From the NCBI GenBank assembly GCA_012861695.1, contig JAAOOA010000120.1, positions 442,501 through 506,500 on the forward strand: a stretch of DNA of 64,000 nt, in the 5' to 3' direction. Positions 49,536 to 60,855 of the stretch are shown in pieces. The position numbers and the translations under genes were made by a program. Source of the stretch: Trematomus loennbergii. Its lineage: Eukaryota > Chordata > Actinopteri > Perciformes > Nototheniidae. Below the pieces are notes generated by a model. It made no database searches. It was given only the letters and a program-made list of their open reading frames with translations, and was not told where the DNA came from. How positions within the stretch are numbered: position 1 is the first letter of the stretch; every line of letters starts with the position of its first letter.

Positions 49536-50733
49536 TAAAATCACACGATAAATACATTTTTGAAGCTTGTAAAGGGAAGATGACAGGCACCTCTCACTCA
49601 CGCTCTGCTCTTCCGCAGCGCCACTCCCCCTCCCTCCAGCTGAAATGATGAATGTAAGGTAGGGCTGTGCGATTATGGCAAAAATCATAATCACGATTAT
49701 TTGGGTCAATAATTGATATCACGATTATTAAATACGATTATTCATTGATTTGAAAAAATCAATTTATTGAACTTTAAAACAAATACAAATAATAATTTGA
49801 ACAGTATCTTTTTAACTGTTGATTACCCTGAACGTATAATTCAACTGAAAAACCAATACAAAAATAAATAAAATAAATGATACATTTAAATAATTTTTAA
49901 TTTAATATCAAAATAATAAATACCAATAAACAAGATCAACAAATATTTTGGAGCGCACTTCCACAAGCTACTAAACATATATAAATATGATAAATACAAA
50001 TAAATGAGACCAAAATTAATTAGATCAAATATGTTGCAGTGCACTGTCACAACCTAGCAAAGCTAAATAATAGTTTTCTTCGATTATGTTGTTTTCGCAG
50101 GCTAAAATCGTAATTGCGATTAAAATACGATTAATTGCACAGCCCTAATGTAAGGCGTATAGTAATCATAGATAACACGGCAGGGTCCGTTACAGTTTGT
50201 TTTCATCTGATTTCAAATAAACAAAGTCTTGGCTTTCAGAATATTTAACTTGTTTCGGCAAATTCAGATGATAAATACAACTTTGAAGCTTGTAACGGCA
50301 TAATTACAAGCGGAGAACGGAGTAACTTGACGTCACAGCAGGCATAACAACAGCCGGTGTTTCTCGTGAGTGTTTTCCCCAGGAAACAAACGCAAAAATA
50401 CACAAACACACACACACACTCGCGAGCTTCCCCCAGACCAGTAATCCAAACAAAAATATCTTCCCTCCGTAGTATTTTGATCATTTGCTCCGCTAATAAT
50501 CAATCAGATCGATGGATTCCAGAGAAGAGGAAACTTTGAAGGCCTTTTTCTCAAAATGATGACTGTAACAGTCATTATATAATGTGACATAATTTGCTTA
50601 ATATTTGGAGTCCAAAAACAATCATGATATCATTAGAAAGCTAGGAATCTCCTCTTTCCAACAGTGTATACAACTCAAAATGTGTCTTCGGGTCAATGCG
50701 ACTGATTTCGATAGAGCAGGTCACATATATAGT
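49536..50733. mobile_element. TIR element (ATATGTGACC type), left-truncated (unit 3)
   Basis: This corresponds to 17066-17762 of unit 1. The right end GAGCAGGTCACATATA is kept at about 50733, and the left end is missing. It is interrupted by the hAT MITE at 49660-50147. Confidence 0.6.
49660..50147. mobile_element. hAT MITE with perfect 8-bp duplication
   Basis: TAGGGCTGTGCGATTA at the left matches the inverted right end TAATTGCACAGCCCTA closely. ATGTAAGG is duplicated at 49652-49659 and 50148-50155. The paralogous site at 17181-17188 has a single ATGTAAGG and no element. The 488-bp element is non-autonomous. Confidence 0.9.
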
Positions 50734-50819
50734 TTGTGCATGTTTGTAGTCGTTCTAACACTTATCGATATGGAGAAAATGTGTAATCACATTAAAATAG
50801 TTTTTTAATAATGTAAACA

Positions 50820-51636
50820 CAGATCATCATCATATGAAAAGCTGAGATTCCAATGGTATAAGTATCATCACTGTGCGATCAGAACTCACGGCAGCGAAGG
50901 CCAACACACAACTTCCCTTTACGTGGCCAAAACGGCAAATACGTCTTACCTTTGCTGTTTTCTGATCAAAAGTTGTGTTCAATGGCATTACAATGCATAT
51001 AACCGCTGCTGAAGGTTAATCCAATGTTTCTGTGTCACTTTGAAATTATTACTGATAATCCATCATTTATGTCAATAACCGGAGTTTTCATATAGAGTGT
51101 ATGAGAGCGTAACCCAGCTTCCGATTTTGGGCATGCATCACTCATTCACCAATGGAAATGTTTAGATGGATTTAGGAACCCCCTCTCGATTCTATTGGCT
51201 TTAATGGTTAAAAAGAGGTGTCAATCATCAAAATCGACCAATGGGTTCCAGAGATATGGCAAATACACCCAAATGACCCCAGAGGTGGGTTTCTTTTCTA
51301 AACCTCTCTAAAAGGGTCAGATTTAACTTGTTTTGCATCAATCTTGATACAGGGTACTTATATGTTAAAGTTTGGATTCCTAAAGCTTTTAGTCTACTAT
51401 CCCATCATTCAAGGGTGGTTTTCACTATAAGTAATGTTTTTTTTTTGGACGGACACTATAATTTACATTTTTTTACTATGTTCAATCTGAATTTACTTTA
51501 AAATAAAAACATCTATATTGATTCTGACTTTTCTACATCCAACTCACAGGTTTATCATTGCTTTGAGAAAAAAGATTATTAATTTTCCCCTTTTAGAAGT
51601 GAAGAAATCTGAAAAACAGGCTCAGGGCTTAACAGG
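50820..51636 (-). mobile_element. Reversed piggyBac-like MITE (unit 3)
   Basis: It ends GGGCTTAACAGG with TTAA at 51637-51640, and keeps about 250 bp lost from the unit 1 copy (about 50925-51195). The opposite terminus was not located. It lies 15 bp upstream of the transposase ATG. Confidence 0.6.
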
Positions 51637-51650
51637 TTAACAATAAACAA

Positions 51651-53896
51651 ATGTCAAGTAAACTGAAACTGCCCTCTATTCTTTATGTTGAGCAGGCCCA
51701 TCATTACTGCATTATTAATGCCACTGTGCCAGTCCTTCAGAGATATTTTGCAGACGAGGACCCCCGCCCTGACTTTCGGCTGGGCAGGGAGGCCACCCAG
51801 CAGCTCCTAGTGGCGCTGAAGACGGAGAGGCAACACGGATGGGGGCCAACTCTGGAGACCCTGGTGTTTCTGTTTTGGGTTGCCAGTCGCTCCGCTTACA
51901 GAGTAGTCTCCCGTGTCTTCGATGTGTATCTGCCGTCCGTCCACAGGATGGTGGATGAGGTGGTGGCCTTGTTGCCCCAGTTTGTCCGTCTCCCGCACGT
52001 GGAGGTGGTTGGTGATGGTTTTGCCCGGTTGGCTCACCACCAAGCCTTTCGCAAGGCAGCTGGGGTAATTGACAGCTGCCACATCCAGTTGTGTTGCAGG
52101 GCATCAGGGACACTTTGTGGACATTTGTGTGGGTTACCCAGGATCCTTGCTTGATGCACGGATCCTTAACCTGTTAAGCACCAAGCCTGTTTTTCATGTT
52201 TCAGGCTCGAAAATGACATGCCCAAAACAAATGACTACAACTTAACTTCTAAAAAGGTTATATGAATAATTTCTTTTATCAAAGCAAGGTTACATCTGTG
52301 AGTTGGATGTAGAAGTGTCAGAATCAATATAAATGTTTTTTATTTTAAAGAAAATTCAGATTTTACAACTGTGTCCGTCCAAATATTATTTTTTACAGAT
52401 AGTGAAAACTACCCTTGGATGATGGGTTAGTAGACTAAAAGCTTTAGGAATCCAAAGTACAACATATAATAAGTACCCTGTATCAAGATTGATGCAAAAC
52501 AAGTGACATTTGACCTTTTTAGAGAGGTTTAGCCAAAACCACCCCACCTTTGAGGTGATTTGGGTGAAAATGTTTTTTTCCCCATATCTCTGGCCCCCCT
52601 TGCTCGATTTTAATGGTTGACACCTCTTTCTGACCGTTAGAGCCAATAGAATCGAAGGGGAGGCCCCCACACACACACACACACACACATATTGTGAAGA
52701 GAAAAGGTGGGGGCTGCGCGCATGTAAATGTGCAGCAGAGTGAAGGATTTGGAAACGAAAAGCAGTTTTATTGCTTATGGATTATCAGAAATAATTTCAA
52801 AGAGGGCACAGATACATTGGATGAACCTATGGATTAACTGCAGCATCGTTTTTATCGTTTTAATGCCATTGAAGACCAGTTTTGACCAAGGTAAGCCATG
52901 TTAGCGTTTCTAGCTACTTAGCTCCACATGTTATGATGTACGCTTTCGTTTATAGCGTCGCAAATGTTTATCACCGAGTGTTGAGGTGGGCACCCCTAGA
53001 TTCAGTGTCTCCAGGACACCAAAAACGAGTGGTTGGCTGTGCATCTAGGATAAGTAATAAGGGAGTTATTGTGAGTTTAAGTGCCGTTTTAGGTTACATT
53101 TTTTCGCTCGTGGATAATTCAGAGGCTGAGTGCTAGCATTGTGGGGTTTTTTTGGAGATTTTTTTTTAAAAAGATCAGTTAGCTGAGTTTCTTCCCGTTA
53201 CATGGATATAAAACATTCATAGTTTTATTAAATATTAAGATTCCTTAGACGTTGTTTCCTGCAAATGACGCGTTTATCCGCCCGGTACCGGGCGGATGGT
53301 GCGTAACAGGTTAAGAACAGCTCCATCTACGCTAGGGGTACTTACCCTCCACCAGGGTATTTCATCCTAGCTGATGGTGGCTACCCATGTCTACAGGTAC
53401 CCTTGGCCCTTATCACACCATATAAGAGGCCAGTGAGAGGCATGGCAGAACAACGGCTTAATTACCATCACTCCAGGGGTCGCTTGGGGTGATAAAAACC
53501 CGCTTCAGGTGCATCTTCTTAGAAGCACTTGAAGTACATCATGAGTTTGTCCTCAAGGTAATGAATCATTCTAATGTTTCTGTAGCAAATTAGTTAATTG
53601 AAATCCTAATATCCTTATCCTGCTATACTAAGACTGTCTTAATGCCTAACAATTGCATAGTCACATAAAATACTATGCCTCACACTTTGTTTTGTCCTTT
53701 TTCTGCTCTGCCTTGTGCACAGGTTGTGACAGCCTGTGCAATTTTACACAATATATGTGTCGGGGTTGGGGACGACCAACCTCCAGAAGATGCCGCCCTG
53801 GAGGAGGACAACCAGCCACCTACTGCGCATGAAGGTGGTGGGGAAAGTGAGAGTGGAGCAGCATGGCGGCCACCACCTCATCCACCACCCTTGTGA
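51651..53896 (+). pseudogene. Harbinger-type transposase, split and deleted (unit 3)
   Basis: This is nearly identical to the unit 1 copy. It has the same N-terminal DEDPRPDFRL and GVIDSCHI blocks, the same losses after CHIQ and before IKTRF, the same nested MITE (52170-53310) and the same final exon with ACAILHNICVG (53723-53896). Very few differences are seen (for example KR versus KL at residues 6-7), so the duplication of this segment is young. The expected catalytic Glu region is missing. It is not functional as a transposase. Confidence 0.8.
52170..53310. mobile_element. piggyBac-like MITE nested in transposase (unit 3)
   Basis: The same 13-bp ends and TTAA flanks (52166-52169 and 53311-53314) as at 18941-20096. 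It sits at the identical position, so it was copied with the segment and did not insert twice. Confidence 0.85.
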
Positions 53897-54354
53897 ACGA
53901 GGTGTCCGCACTTGCTGTTGCTCCACTGGACCATGACTATTTTGCACAGGTGAAGAACATTGCTCAAATCCCATGTCACAATCTGCTTATGTACTTGAGT
54001 AACTGTATTTTGTAAAATGATATCTCTCCAGGACTGAACCACTAAACTAACATAAAACGTTCTCCTGTTTGCAGCCTTGAAAAAGTTCTGGAGGATAAAC
54101 TATGAAGGTAGATATGGTGCAAAATGCGAGAGCGTGTAAAACCTGATGTGAGCACTTGCAGAAAAGATATCTGAGCTTGTGTGCATACATTTACACTTGA
54201 TAAAATATCCACGTATCTGTGAACCACATTTGAAGTCACAGAAGAAAAAAAAAGTTTTGGAGCTTGTAGAAAAAAATGAACTTAGTGATGAAATGTTCAC
54301 TTGCAGAAAAATATATATTTTTTAAATATATTTTCCATTACAACTGAAACTTGG

Positions 54355-55271
54355 TTATTACAACCTCTCAAATCAGTCATTACAACTTCACGAATCTGCT
54401 CTGTGGCAGTATAAATCGACGAATCTGCAGCCTTGACTTTTGCTACACTTCTTGCGATGAATGTTTCGCAAAAGTAATTTTCACCTGTAGATGTGGGGGG
54501 AGGGAGGGGGGTTGGAGCGAAGGGGCGGAGCTATCAGAATGACGAGGCTCGGGTCAGTCACACAGTCACAGCCATAGTCAGGTCGAACCGGATGACTGCG
54601 GGGCTAACGGTCCGTGTCTTCATGCTTATGGACTATTGTGACTCGCTCTGCGGTTAAAACAGACGGTGCATGAATGCGGTTTTGCGGTAAGTGAAATTCG
54701 AGTACTTATTTATGTGTTTATGATTTTAATCAGCTACGTAATGAATGTTAAGGCTTGGGTTAGTGTGTAAGCGAGTGGTAGCTACATCTGTGCTAACGAT
54801 GCTAATCGTAGCCTGCAAGTTAAAACCATAGACTGTATATAAAGGTTAAAACGAAATAGACAAGTGTTAAGCGTTAAGTGGGATAATACTGTAGAACAAA
54901 CGGCTTCTGTTTGAGGTTGATAAAATAAGGTCATCCTTGTAACTTAGAGAGATATTTTATTATGCAGGTAGTAACTGTATGCATCGCTAAGGTTAATTTA
55001 AATCCGCTATGCTGAACTATGTAGACAAGCTAATTATGAACTTGCTTTACTTTCACGGAACACATTTATGGTGATAACAAATGTAACAAACACATTTTCT
55101 ACGCCACTGAACATACTTACATTTAAATGTCTACTGCCTGGATTCAGTCATTGTTCGCCAAAGATTTTGGAAATTCGTCCGTGCGCAAAGAATTGTGGGT
55201 AATTTAAGACCGCCGATGATCCACATGAGCAGCCTTGAAATTTCCTGCAACGAAGGACTCAGTCCTCGGTA
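54355..55271. other. Segment present only in unit 3, with exon-like block
   Basis: About 0.9 kb separates sequences that are adjacent in unit 1 (near 21140). From about 54600 it matches 59170-59600, including a block ending TTTTGCG before a GTAAGT donor at 54687. It is therefore a copy of the first exon and intron start of the putative transcript at 59 kb. Confidence 0.55.
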
Positions 55272-56359
55272 GAATTCCAAGGATCCTGGACATTGGAGTC
55301 CTTCGGCGGGATTCGATGACATAGCATCCTTGAAATAGTGGCTCTGAAGGATCCTTCCTTGACATTGAGAAACACCCATCGACACACTGCCTGAGGAAGG
55401 TTATGTGTATTTTTTTTGGTCATTCACTTTTTTCGGACCACTTATTTATTTATTTTGGTGAGGATCCGACCTCCATGCTGCTACTCTGGTTCAAACTGCA
55501 TCCACCAAACAATATGATTTGTCTCCACCTCCCCAAAAGAACCAACATCTGACTCGGTGTGAAAAGTATTTTTTAGATGTTCTGTCCTCATTTCCTGCGA
55601 TCTTCTTCCTGCAGTCAGTCTGAATGGATATTAATACGGGAGTTTCTTTGACTATTTATAGGCAAATATGGGCGTTACGTGAAGCCCGCAGAAGCTGCGC
55701 CGCATTTCGAGTTGATTGTGATTGTCCCGGCGTAGGACGTGCGTGCGCAGTGTTTTATAAATCGGAATATTTGTGTGCGTATGTACTTGCTTTGTCCTAC
55801 GTACGCCACCTTCCCACGTGAATCCTACGCAAAGTTTTATAAATGAGGCCCCTGAACAGAGAATATGAACTGCTATCTAATGGAGATTCAATAAAGTCAG
55901 ACTGAAGCATCCTTTGTGCTCCAGTCAGTCCTCTCAGTAAATACAGAGCTGAATCCAGATCAAATGCACGCTGAAGGCTCTTTGAGCAGGTTGTCTCTCA
56001 CTGATCCTGCTGTTATGTTACATGTTTGTTGTTTGTTGTTCATTTATTGTGTCTTGATATTTGTTTATGTTGATGTTACACATGGAGCTGCTGTGATGCA
56101 AGTCACATTTCAGACTTGATCTGACCATTAAAGTTTTATCGTATCGTATACAACAACGTTCTAACCTATATCTAACCATATTGGGCATTCATATTGTATT
56201 TTATAAACAGGTTGTGATCTTTCATTTGGGGATAACAGTGATAGGAATATATTGTGATGAAGTGCACACTGACCTGAGCTCCAGGGGTCTCTTTGTTCTC
56301 CTCCATGCTGCTCTCAGAGCTCCTTCTCCGGCTGTGTCTCTGAAATAATCAAGAAGAAG
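55272..56359. repeat. Harbinger right end and spacer (unit 3)
   Basis: This is homologous to 21168-22236. It includes the GAGAAACACCCA arm and the terminal AAATGAGGCCC followed by CTG at 55852-55854. No gene. Confidence 0.6.
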
Positions 56360-57115
56360 ATGGCAGTGTTGGAAATGAAAATGCAACGGTTGGAAGCTAA
56401 CGTGGAAGTGAATGGACTAGGTTGGAATGACACCACTTTACCAGTGCAAAAGAATGGAAAAGGGCATGCTAACTTACAGCTAGCTAGCAGCTACAAGGAT
56501 TCCAAGGAACAGCAGGGCTGTGTACCGGGTAATAAATCTACAAGTGGTAGTCCTCCCTCGAACTCTCTGGGTGCAAGGCCGAAGAGTAAATCATTTCCAT
56601 GGGATTTGGGAGAACGAATAACAGACAGAGCCCAGCGCTCTGAAATCTGTAATGCGACCGGCTGGCCTGCATTGTTATCACCCAGGAAGAGCGCCTCTTC
56701 AACCCCTATTCATACTAGGAAGCAGCCGTGGACAGCTGCTAAAGGGAGAACTACAAACAATCCTCCTAAACCACCAAGTGTGCCAATCCAGAACAGATAC
56801 GCTCCACTGACACAGAACCGGAGATCTTTTTCTGATGAGCTGGATAACCTGTCCTCTTCACACAGCAGGGTAAGGACCAATAGCTACTCCAAAAGTAAAA
56901 GGCTAGAGGGAAAGCTAACGACTAGGCCTGAAACTCTGATTGTGGGTGACTCTGCTGTAAGAGATGTAAAATGCATTCACTACTACTTACATTTAATATC
57001 TAACTCCTTCAGCCTACTTTCAGCTGCACAAACCATTCCACTATTAACTTACTCAGCTATTTCAGGATTGAGGCTATACATGTTGTTTATACCTTTTTTA
57101 AACCTTTTCTTTTAA
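56360..57115 (+). pseudogene. LINE ORF1-like protein, longest copy (unit 3)
   Basis: The frame of 251 codons starts with a coiled-coil-like LEMKMQRLEANVE. A basic, Pro/Ser-rich region follows, then NRYAPLTQNRRS and RPETLIVGDSAVRDV with GDS at residues 196-198. The GDS block resembles block I of the SGNH-esterase domain in CR1/L2 ORF1 proteins. The remaining esterase blocks are absent, and the C-terminus runs into non-coding sequence. It lies within the long intron of the ZNF gene, on the opposite strand. Confidence 0.6.
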
Positions 57116-57833
57116 ATATTAGGTTCAAGGTTACTTTACAGATGTGGATGTGTGATGTGAAATATAATCAAGTGTTAAATCAGACTTTAGTTCCACCTGG
57201 AGTAAATTCACAAGCTACCCTGCAGTATACAAAGTCATTCAAACTAGCTGCACCTTTACCAGCTTTGAGAACACTTTATGATCAATCAAGACAACTCAAT
57301 ACAACCGACAGACACAACAAAACAAATGTACAGCTACTACGTAGGTTCATAGCAGAGGTGAGAAGTAACTAAGTACATTTACTCAAGAACTTAAGATTCC
57401 AGTCTACGAGAATCTTAGGTTATATACGTGTTAGAGCCAGTATTTTTGTTTTCATAAGAAAGGCCACCTAATTGTACGTCTGTAGTCAACACACTATAAA
57501 AGACTACAATTCCCACAGCGCCTGCTCTAACTTGTCATCTACTAATATCTCCAGTAACTTGGACCAGCGTGTATTTATTGAATCACCTTTGTTGTACAGC
57601 CTGTGCTGAAACACTGTTTTATATGCAGCTTTTATACTGTTTAAAACAGTTTTAATACTGTATTTATACTATATTGATACTGTTTTCATACCGTTTTAAA
57701 CACTGTTTGAATACAGTTTTTAATACTGTTTTTATACTGTTTTTACCACTGGTAGAAGCAGCTAGCTCGCATCAGCTCCGGTTAGCTCCAGTTAGCTCCC
57801 GATAGCTCTTGTTAGCTCCCGGTGCTAACTCAC
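57116..57833. other. Intron next to exon 1: fragments and simple repeat
   Basis: It contains a short AAGTAACTAAGTACATTTAC fragment (57362) and the TATACTGTTTTTA-type repeat at 57610-57735. It ends at the minus-strand donor GTGAGT (57833-57828). Confidence 0.55.
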
Positions 57834-57998
57834 CTGAACGAAGGTTGTTGTCCGGGATCCAGCCATCCCGGTGTCTCCCCCCGGTGTCCCGGTGTCTTCC
57901 CCCGGTGTCCGTGTGTCTTCCCCCGGTGTCCCGGTGTCTCCTGAGGCCGTTAAACCCTCCCGGTTATCCGGTAAATCCTCCGGAGCTGCGGAGGCCAT
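57834..57998 (-). CDS. First coding exon of the ZNF gene (55 codons, phase 0)
   Basis: On the minus strand the ATG at 57998-57996 opens exactly 55 codons to CAG at 57836-57834, followed by the consensus donor GTGAGT. The peptide starts MASAAPEDLP. It then has repeated GDTGTPG/GEDTGTPG units and ends RTTTFVQ. The exon ends in phase 0, which fits the phase-0 start of the zinc-finger exon at 48785. Both exons are on the same strand, and the same exon pair and order exist in unit 1. The spliced product would be 429 residues. The N-terminus matches no domain I know. It is acidic and Gly/Thr/Pro-rich, and it is encoded by a GC-rich minisatellite. A ZNF143/ETS-like cassette lies about 310 bp upstream. 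The exon is not a long open frame by itself, so confidence rests on splice-site and paralogue agreement. Confidence 0.6.
57865..57940. repeat. CCGGTGTC coding minisatellite
   Basis: Repeats of CCCCCGGTGTCCCGGTGTC encode the GEDTGTPG units of exon 1 on the minus strand. All units are kept in frame here, unlike unit 1. Confidence 0.8.
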
Positions 57999-58099
57999 GA
58001 TGTCTGATGTTGTGGTGAACTGCCGTAAAGATACTAATACTGTCGCAAAATGTGAGTGGCGGAGTACACTTAGTGACCGCCAGAGGGAGCCAAATACCT

Positions 58100-58265
58100 T
58101 ATTAATGATATTAATAATAATAATAATAATAACAATAGATTACATTTTTATAGCACCTTTCAAGGGACCCAAGGCTGCTTATATATTATTATTATTATTA
58201 TTATTGTTATAAGTATTATTATTATTATTAATAATAATGTAATTATTCATTATTTTAATACTGTT
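58100..58265. repeat. (ATT)n tracts and LINE-tail fragment
   Basis: TTTTTATAGCACCTTTCAAG, typical of a retrotransposon 3' end, is flanked by (AAT)n and (ATT)n runs at about 58108-58130 and 58184-58232. Confidence 0.65.
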
Positions 58266-58310
58266 AGTTTTTTCAGTACAGGGGGCAGTGAAATTGTGTT
58301 TAAAAGAAAA

Positions 58311-58356
58311 ACTACAATCCCATGATGCATTGCGGATGTCCGTTTCTATCTTCCGG
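58311..58356. promoter_or_regulatory. ZNF143/STAF-like plus ETS-like cassette upstream of ZNF exon 1
   Basis: ACTACAATCCCATGATGC then TTGCGG, with CTTCCGG at 58350-58356. It lies about 310 bp upstream of the ATG at 57998 on the gene's strand, a plausible promoter position. ZNF143-type sites act in either orientation. Activity is inferred. Confidence 0.5.
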
Positions 58357-58370
58357 TCCACAGAAGCTGT

Positions 58371-58456
58371 ATATAACAATACAGCTCTCAGGACATCAAG
58401 AGGAGGAAACAGCTAGCTTGGCTCTCATAGTTGTTCAAAACTATGCGGTGTGGATT
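58371..58456 (-). pseudogene. ZNF 3' end remnant (unit 4)
   Basis: Eighty-six bp match the end of a ZNF exon and its 3' UTR (compare 39763-39848). The match includes the TAG complementary to 58441-58443 and codons for the IHTA end. The finger array itself is gone. The promoter-like cassette joins it directly, so about 1.4 kb of flank has also been lost. Confidence 0.75.
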
Positions 58457-59040
58457 TTTGGAACCCTCGAACGTCTCTCTCTCTTTTCCTGTTGTGGCCT
58501 ACAAGCCGGTCATAACACTTACTTTATTTTTATTGTTTTAATAAAACATATTTTTTAAATATTTTAATAAATATAATTTTATTATTACAAATCTTTATGT
58601 TATTTTTCAAGTTTATCATTTTATTTGATCTATTTCTTTATTAATTTTCTTTTGTTAATTATATTATTAATTTACTTTACATTTTTTGTCCAATTATTTT
58701 TAATTCCCTCAGTATACAAAGTAATTCAAACTAGCTGCACCTTTACCAGCGGCAAACTCTGGGGAAGAGCCGGGACGCCAATACGGAAGTGCCACAAACT
58801 GCAGTTCATATATTGGCCGATAGGCGCTGACTGCAGAAAGGAGCAATTTCCATAGACCCCATGTTAAAATGCCCATTTCACAGCAGAAAAAAAACGTTTC
58901 TAGCCCTGGCTGCAATAAATTTATTATGTATATAGTTAGATTCCACCTTCATGATTATGAATCTGTGAGTGAATTGTTTTCTAACATGACCCTTTTATTT
59001 ATATTAGGTCTTAAAGTTTTTGCATAAATTAGGGCGTGGT
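58457..59040. other. AT-rich intergenic DNA
   Basis: There are runs of TTTTATT and a patch at 58720-58910 with ATAGACCCCATGTTAAAATG, a sequence often seen in fish repeats. No gene. Confidence 0.5.
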
Positions 59041-59059
59041 CACATTGAGTGACAGCTGT

Positions 59060-60855
59060 CTGCTGCTTAGCTTTTGTCTCTCTGCTAGCTGCTCCGTCTC
59101 CGTGAAGCTACAGGACTCTGCCTGGTCAGTTCATCCAGGGAACACAACTTGACCCCGGCCGTGTTTGTTTGTTCTTCATGCTTATATATCGGACTATTGT
59201 GACTCGCTCTGCGGTTAAAACAGACGGTGCATGAATGCCGTTTTGCGGTAAGTGAAATTCGAGTACTTTATTTATGTGTTTATGATTTCAATCAGCTACG
59301 TAATGAATGTTAAGGCTTGGGTTAGCGTGTAAGCGAGTGGTAGCTACATCGGTGCTAACGATGCTAATCTTAGCCTCCAAGTTAACTTAAAACCATAGAC
59401 TGTATATATAAAGGTTAAAACGAAATAGACAAGTGTTAAGCGTTAAGTGGGATAATACTGTAGAACAAAAGGCTTCTGTTTGAGGTTGATAAAATAAGGT
59501 CATCCTTGTAACTTAGAGAGATATTTTATTATGTAGGTAGGAACTGTATGCATCGCTAAGGTTAATTTAAATTGGCTATGCTCAAGTATGTAGACAAGCT
59601 AACGTCGAAGTAGTGTATGTGAAATCAACCTCACAATAAGATGTGTGTATATTACAATTATTAATGTCATATTTCAAGATGATTACTTAGATATTACAAT
59701 ATGGTTGGTTGAGCTGGAGTTCATTATTGAGCTTACACGTTAACGTCACAGTCATCTGAAGAACGAACCCAAACCTTGTTGTTTTTATTAATTGCATTAC
59801 CAAATTGGTATCAAATAAACAGTAAGCATTGGTAACACAACTTCCAAAGTTACAGTAAAATAAAAAGGACCCTGACTCGGACAATACACAATCCAACATG
59901 TTCAACAGAAGATAATAAGTTATATTGTTTGTACACATGGTTCTTTACATATATATCTGTTTGTTTAAAGTGTCCAGGTGATGCAGACAGGCTGGACCAG
60001 AGAGTGAGAGACAGAACTGGACTCCTCACAGCAGTGAACTTCAGCACAGGTACAAATACTCTTTTTTCATACTGTACAAAGAATCAAGAAAGATATTGGT
60101 TTAAATAAATGAAGTATTGACTTTAATACACTGATATACATTCCATTAAACAATACTAAATACTAGATCACCTACACATCAGTGAAGTTGAGGGTTTTTT
60201 CCATGCAAAGGGTTACATTTAGATGTTAACAAGCAATATGACTGTCAGCTTTCTAATTTAAGTATTGAAGGCAAAGATATTTAACGCATAGTGACAACTG
60301 CTATTTATCTCTCAATATTGTCTGTAAAAACGTGGTAAAAGTTATTCTTTCAATGACAGTTAAATATTATTTTTATAATAAAATACATTTCAATGTTGAT
60401 GAATTTCATACTGTTCATTCATAATCTGATTGTCTTTGTAGCTCACTGTTGAAATAAAAAAAAACATTACAATTACAAAATAATTATATCTACAGCCCCT
60501 AAACACAAACACACCTCTTTCATAAATAACACACTTGTTCTGCAATAATATGTTTATGTTTCCTGTAATTTTTGTTAGGAAAGGACATGCCTGAAAGACA
60601 CACTTTTCTCCTTCTCTGAGGGTCAAGAAGAACATCCAAGAGGAAAATTAAAAGCTGATGTTATGAGATTTAAGACCAGTACAGGACATTCACTAAGAAA
60701 CTACTTTTATTGTGAAGTCAGCTGATCGAATGCACCTATTTCCACATCTACACTCCATCAGCTGATTATTCTATTTGCCTCACTTTATGAGCTTCACAAC
60801 ATGTACCTTGTACCGCAGAGTTTGCAACGCAAATAAATGGGGCCAATCTTCAGTC
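59060..60855 (+). ncRNA. Possible spliced transcript, three exons (hypothetical)
   Basis: Three exon-like blocks are suggested. The first ends TTTTGCG before GTAAGT at 59248. The second is 59971-60049, between TTGTTTAAAG and GTACAA. The third starts at 60579 after TTTTTGTTAG and ends past an AATAAA at 60832-60837. No convincing protein is encoded. The first block and donor are duplicated at 54600-54687. The block could belong to a repeat family. Confidence 0.3.
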
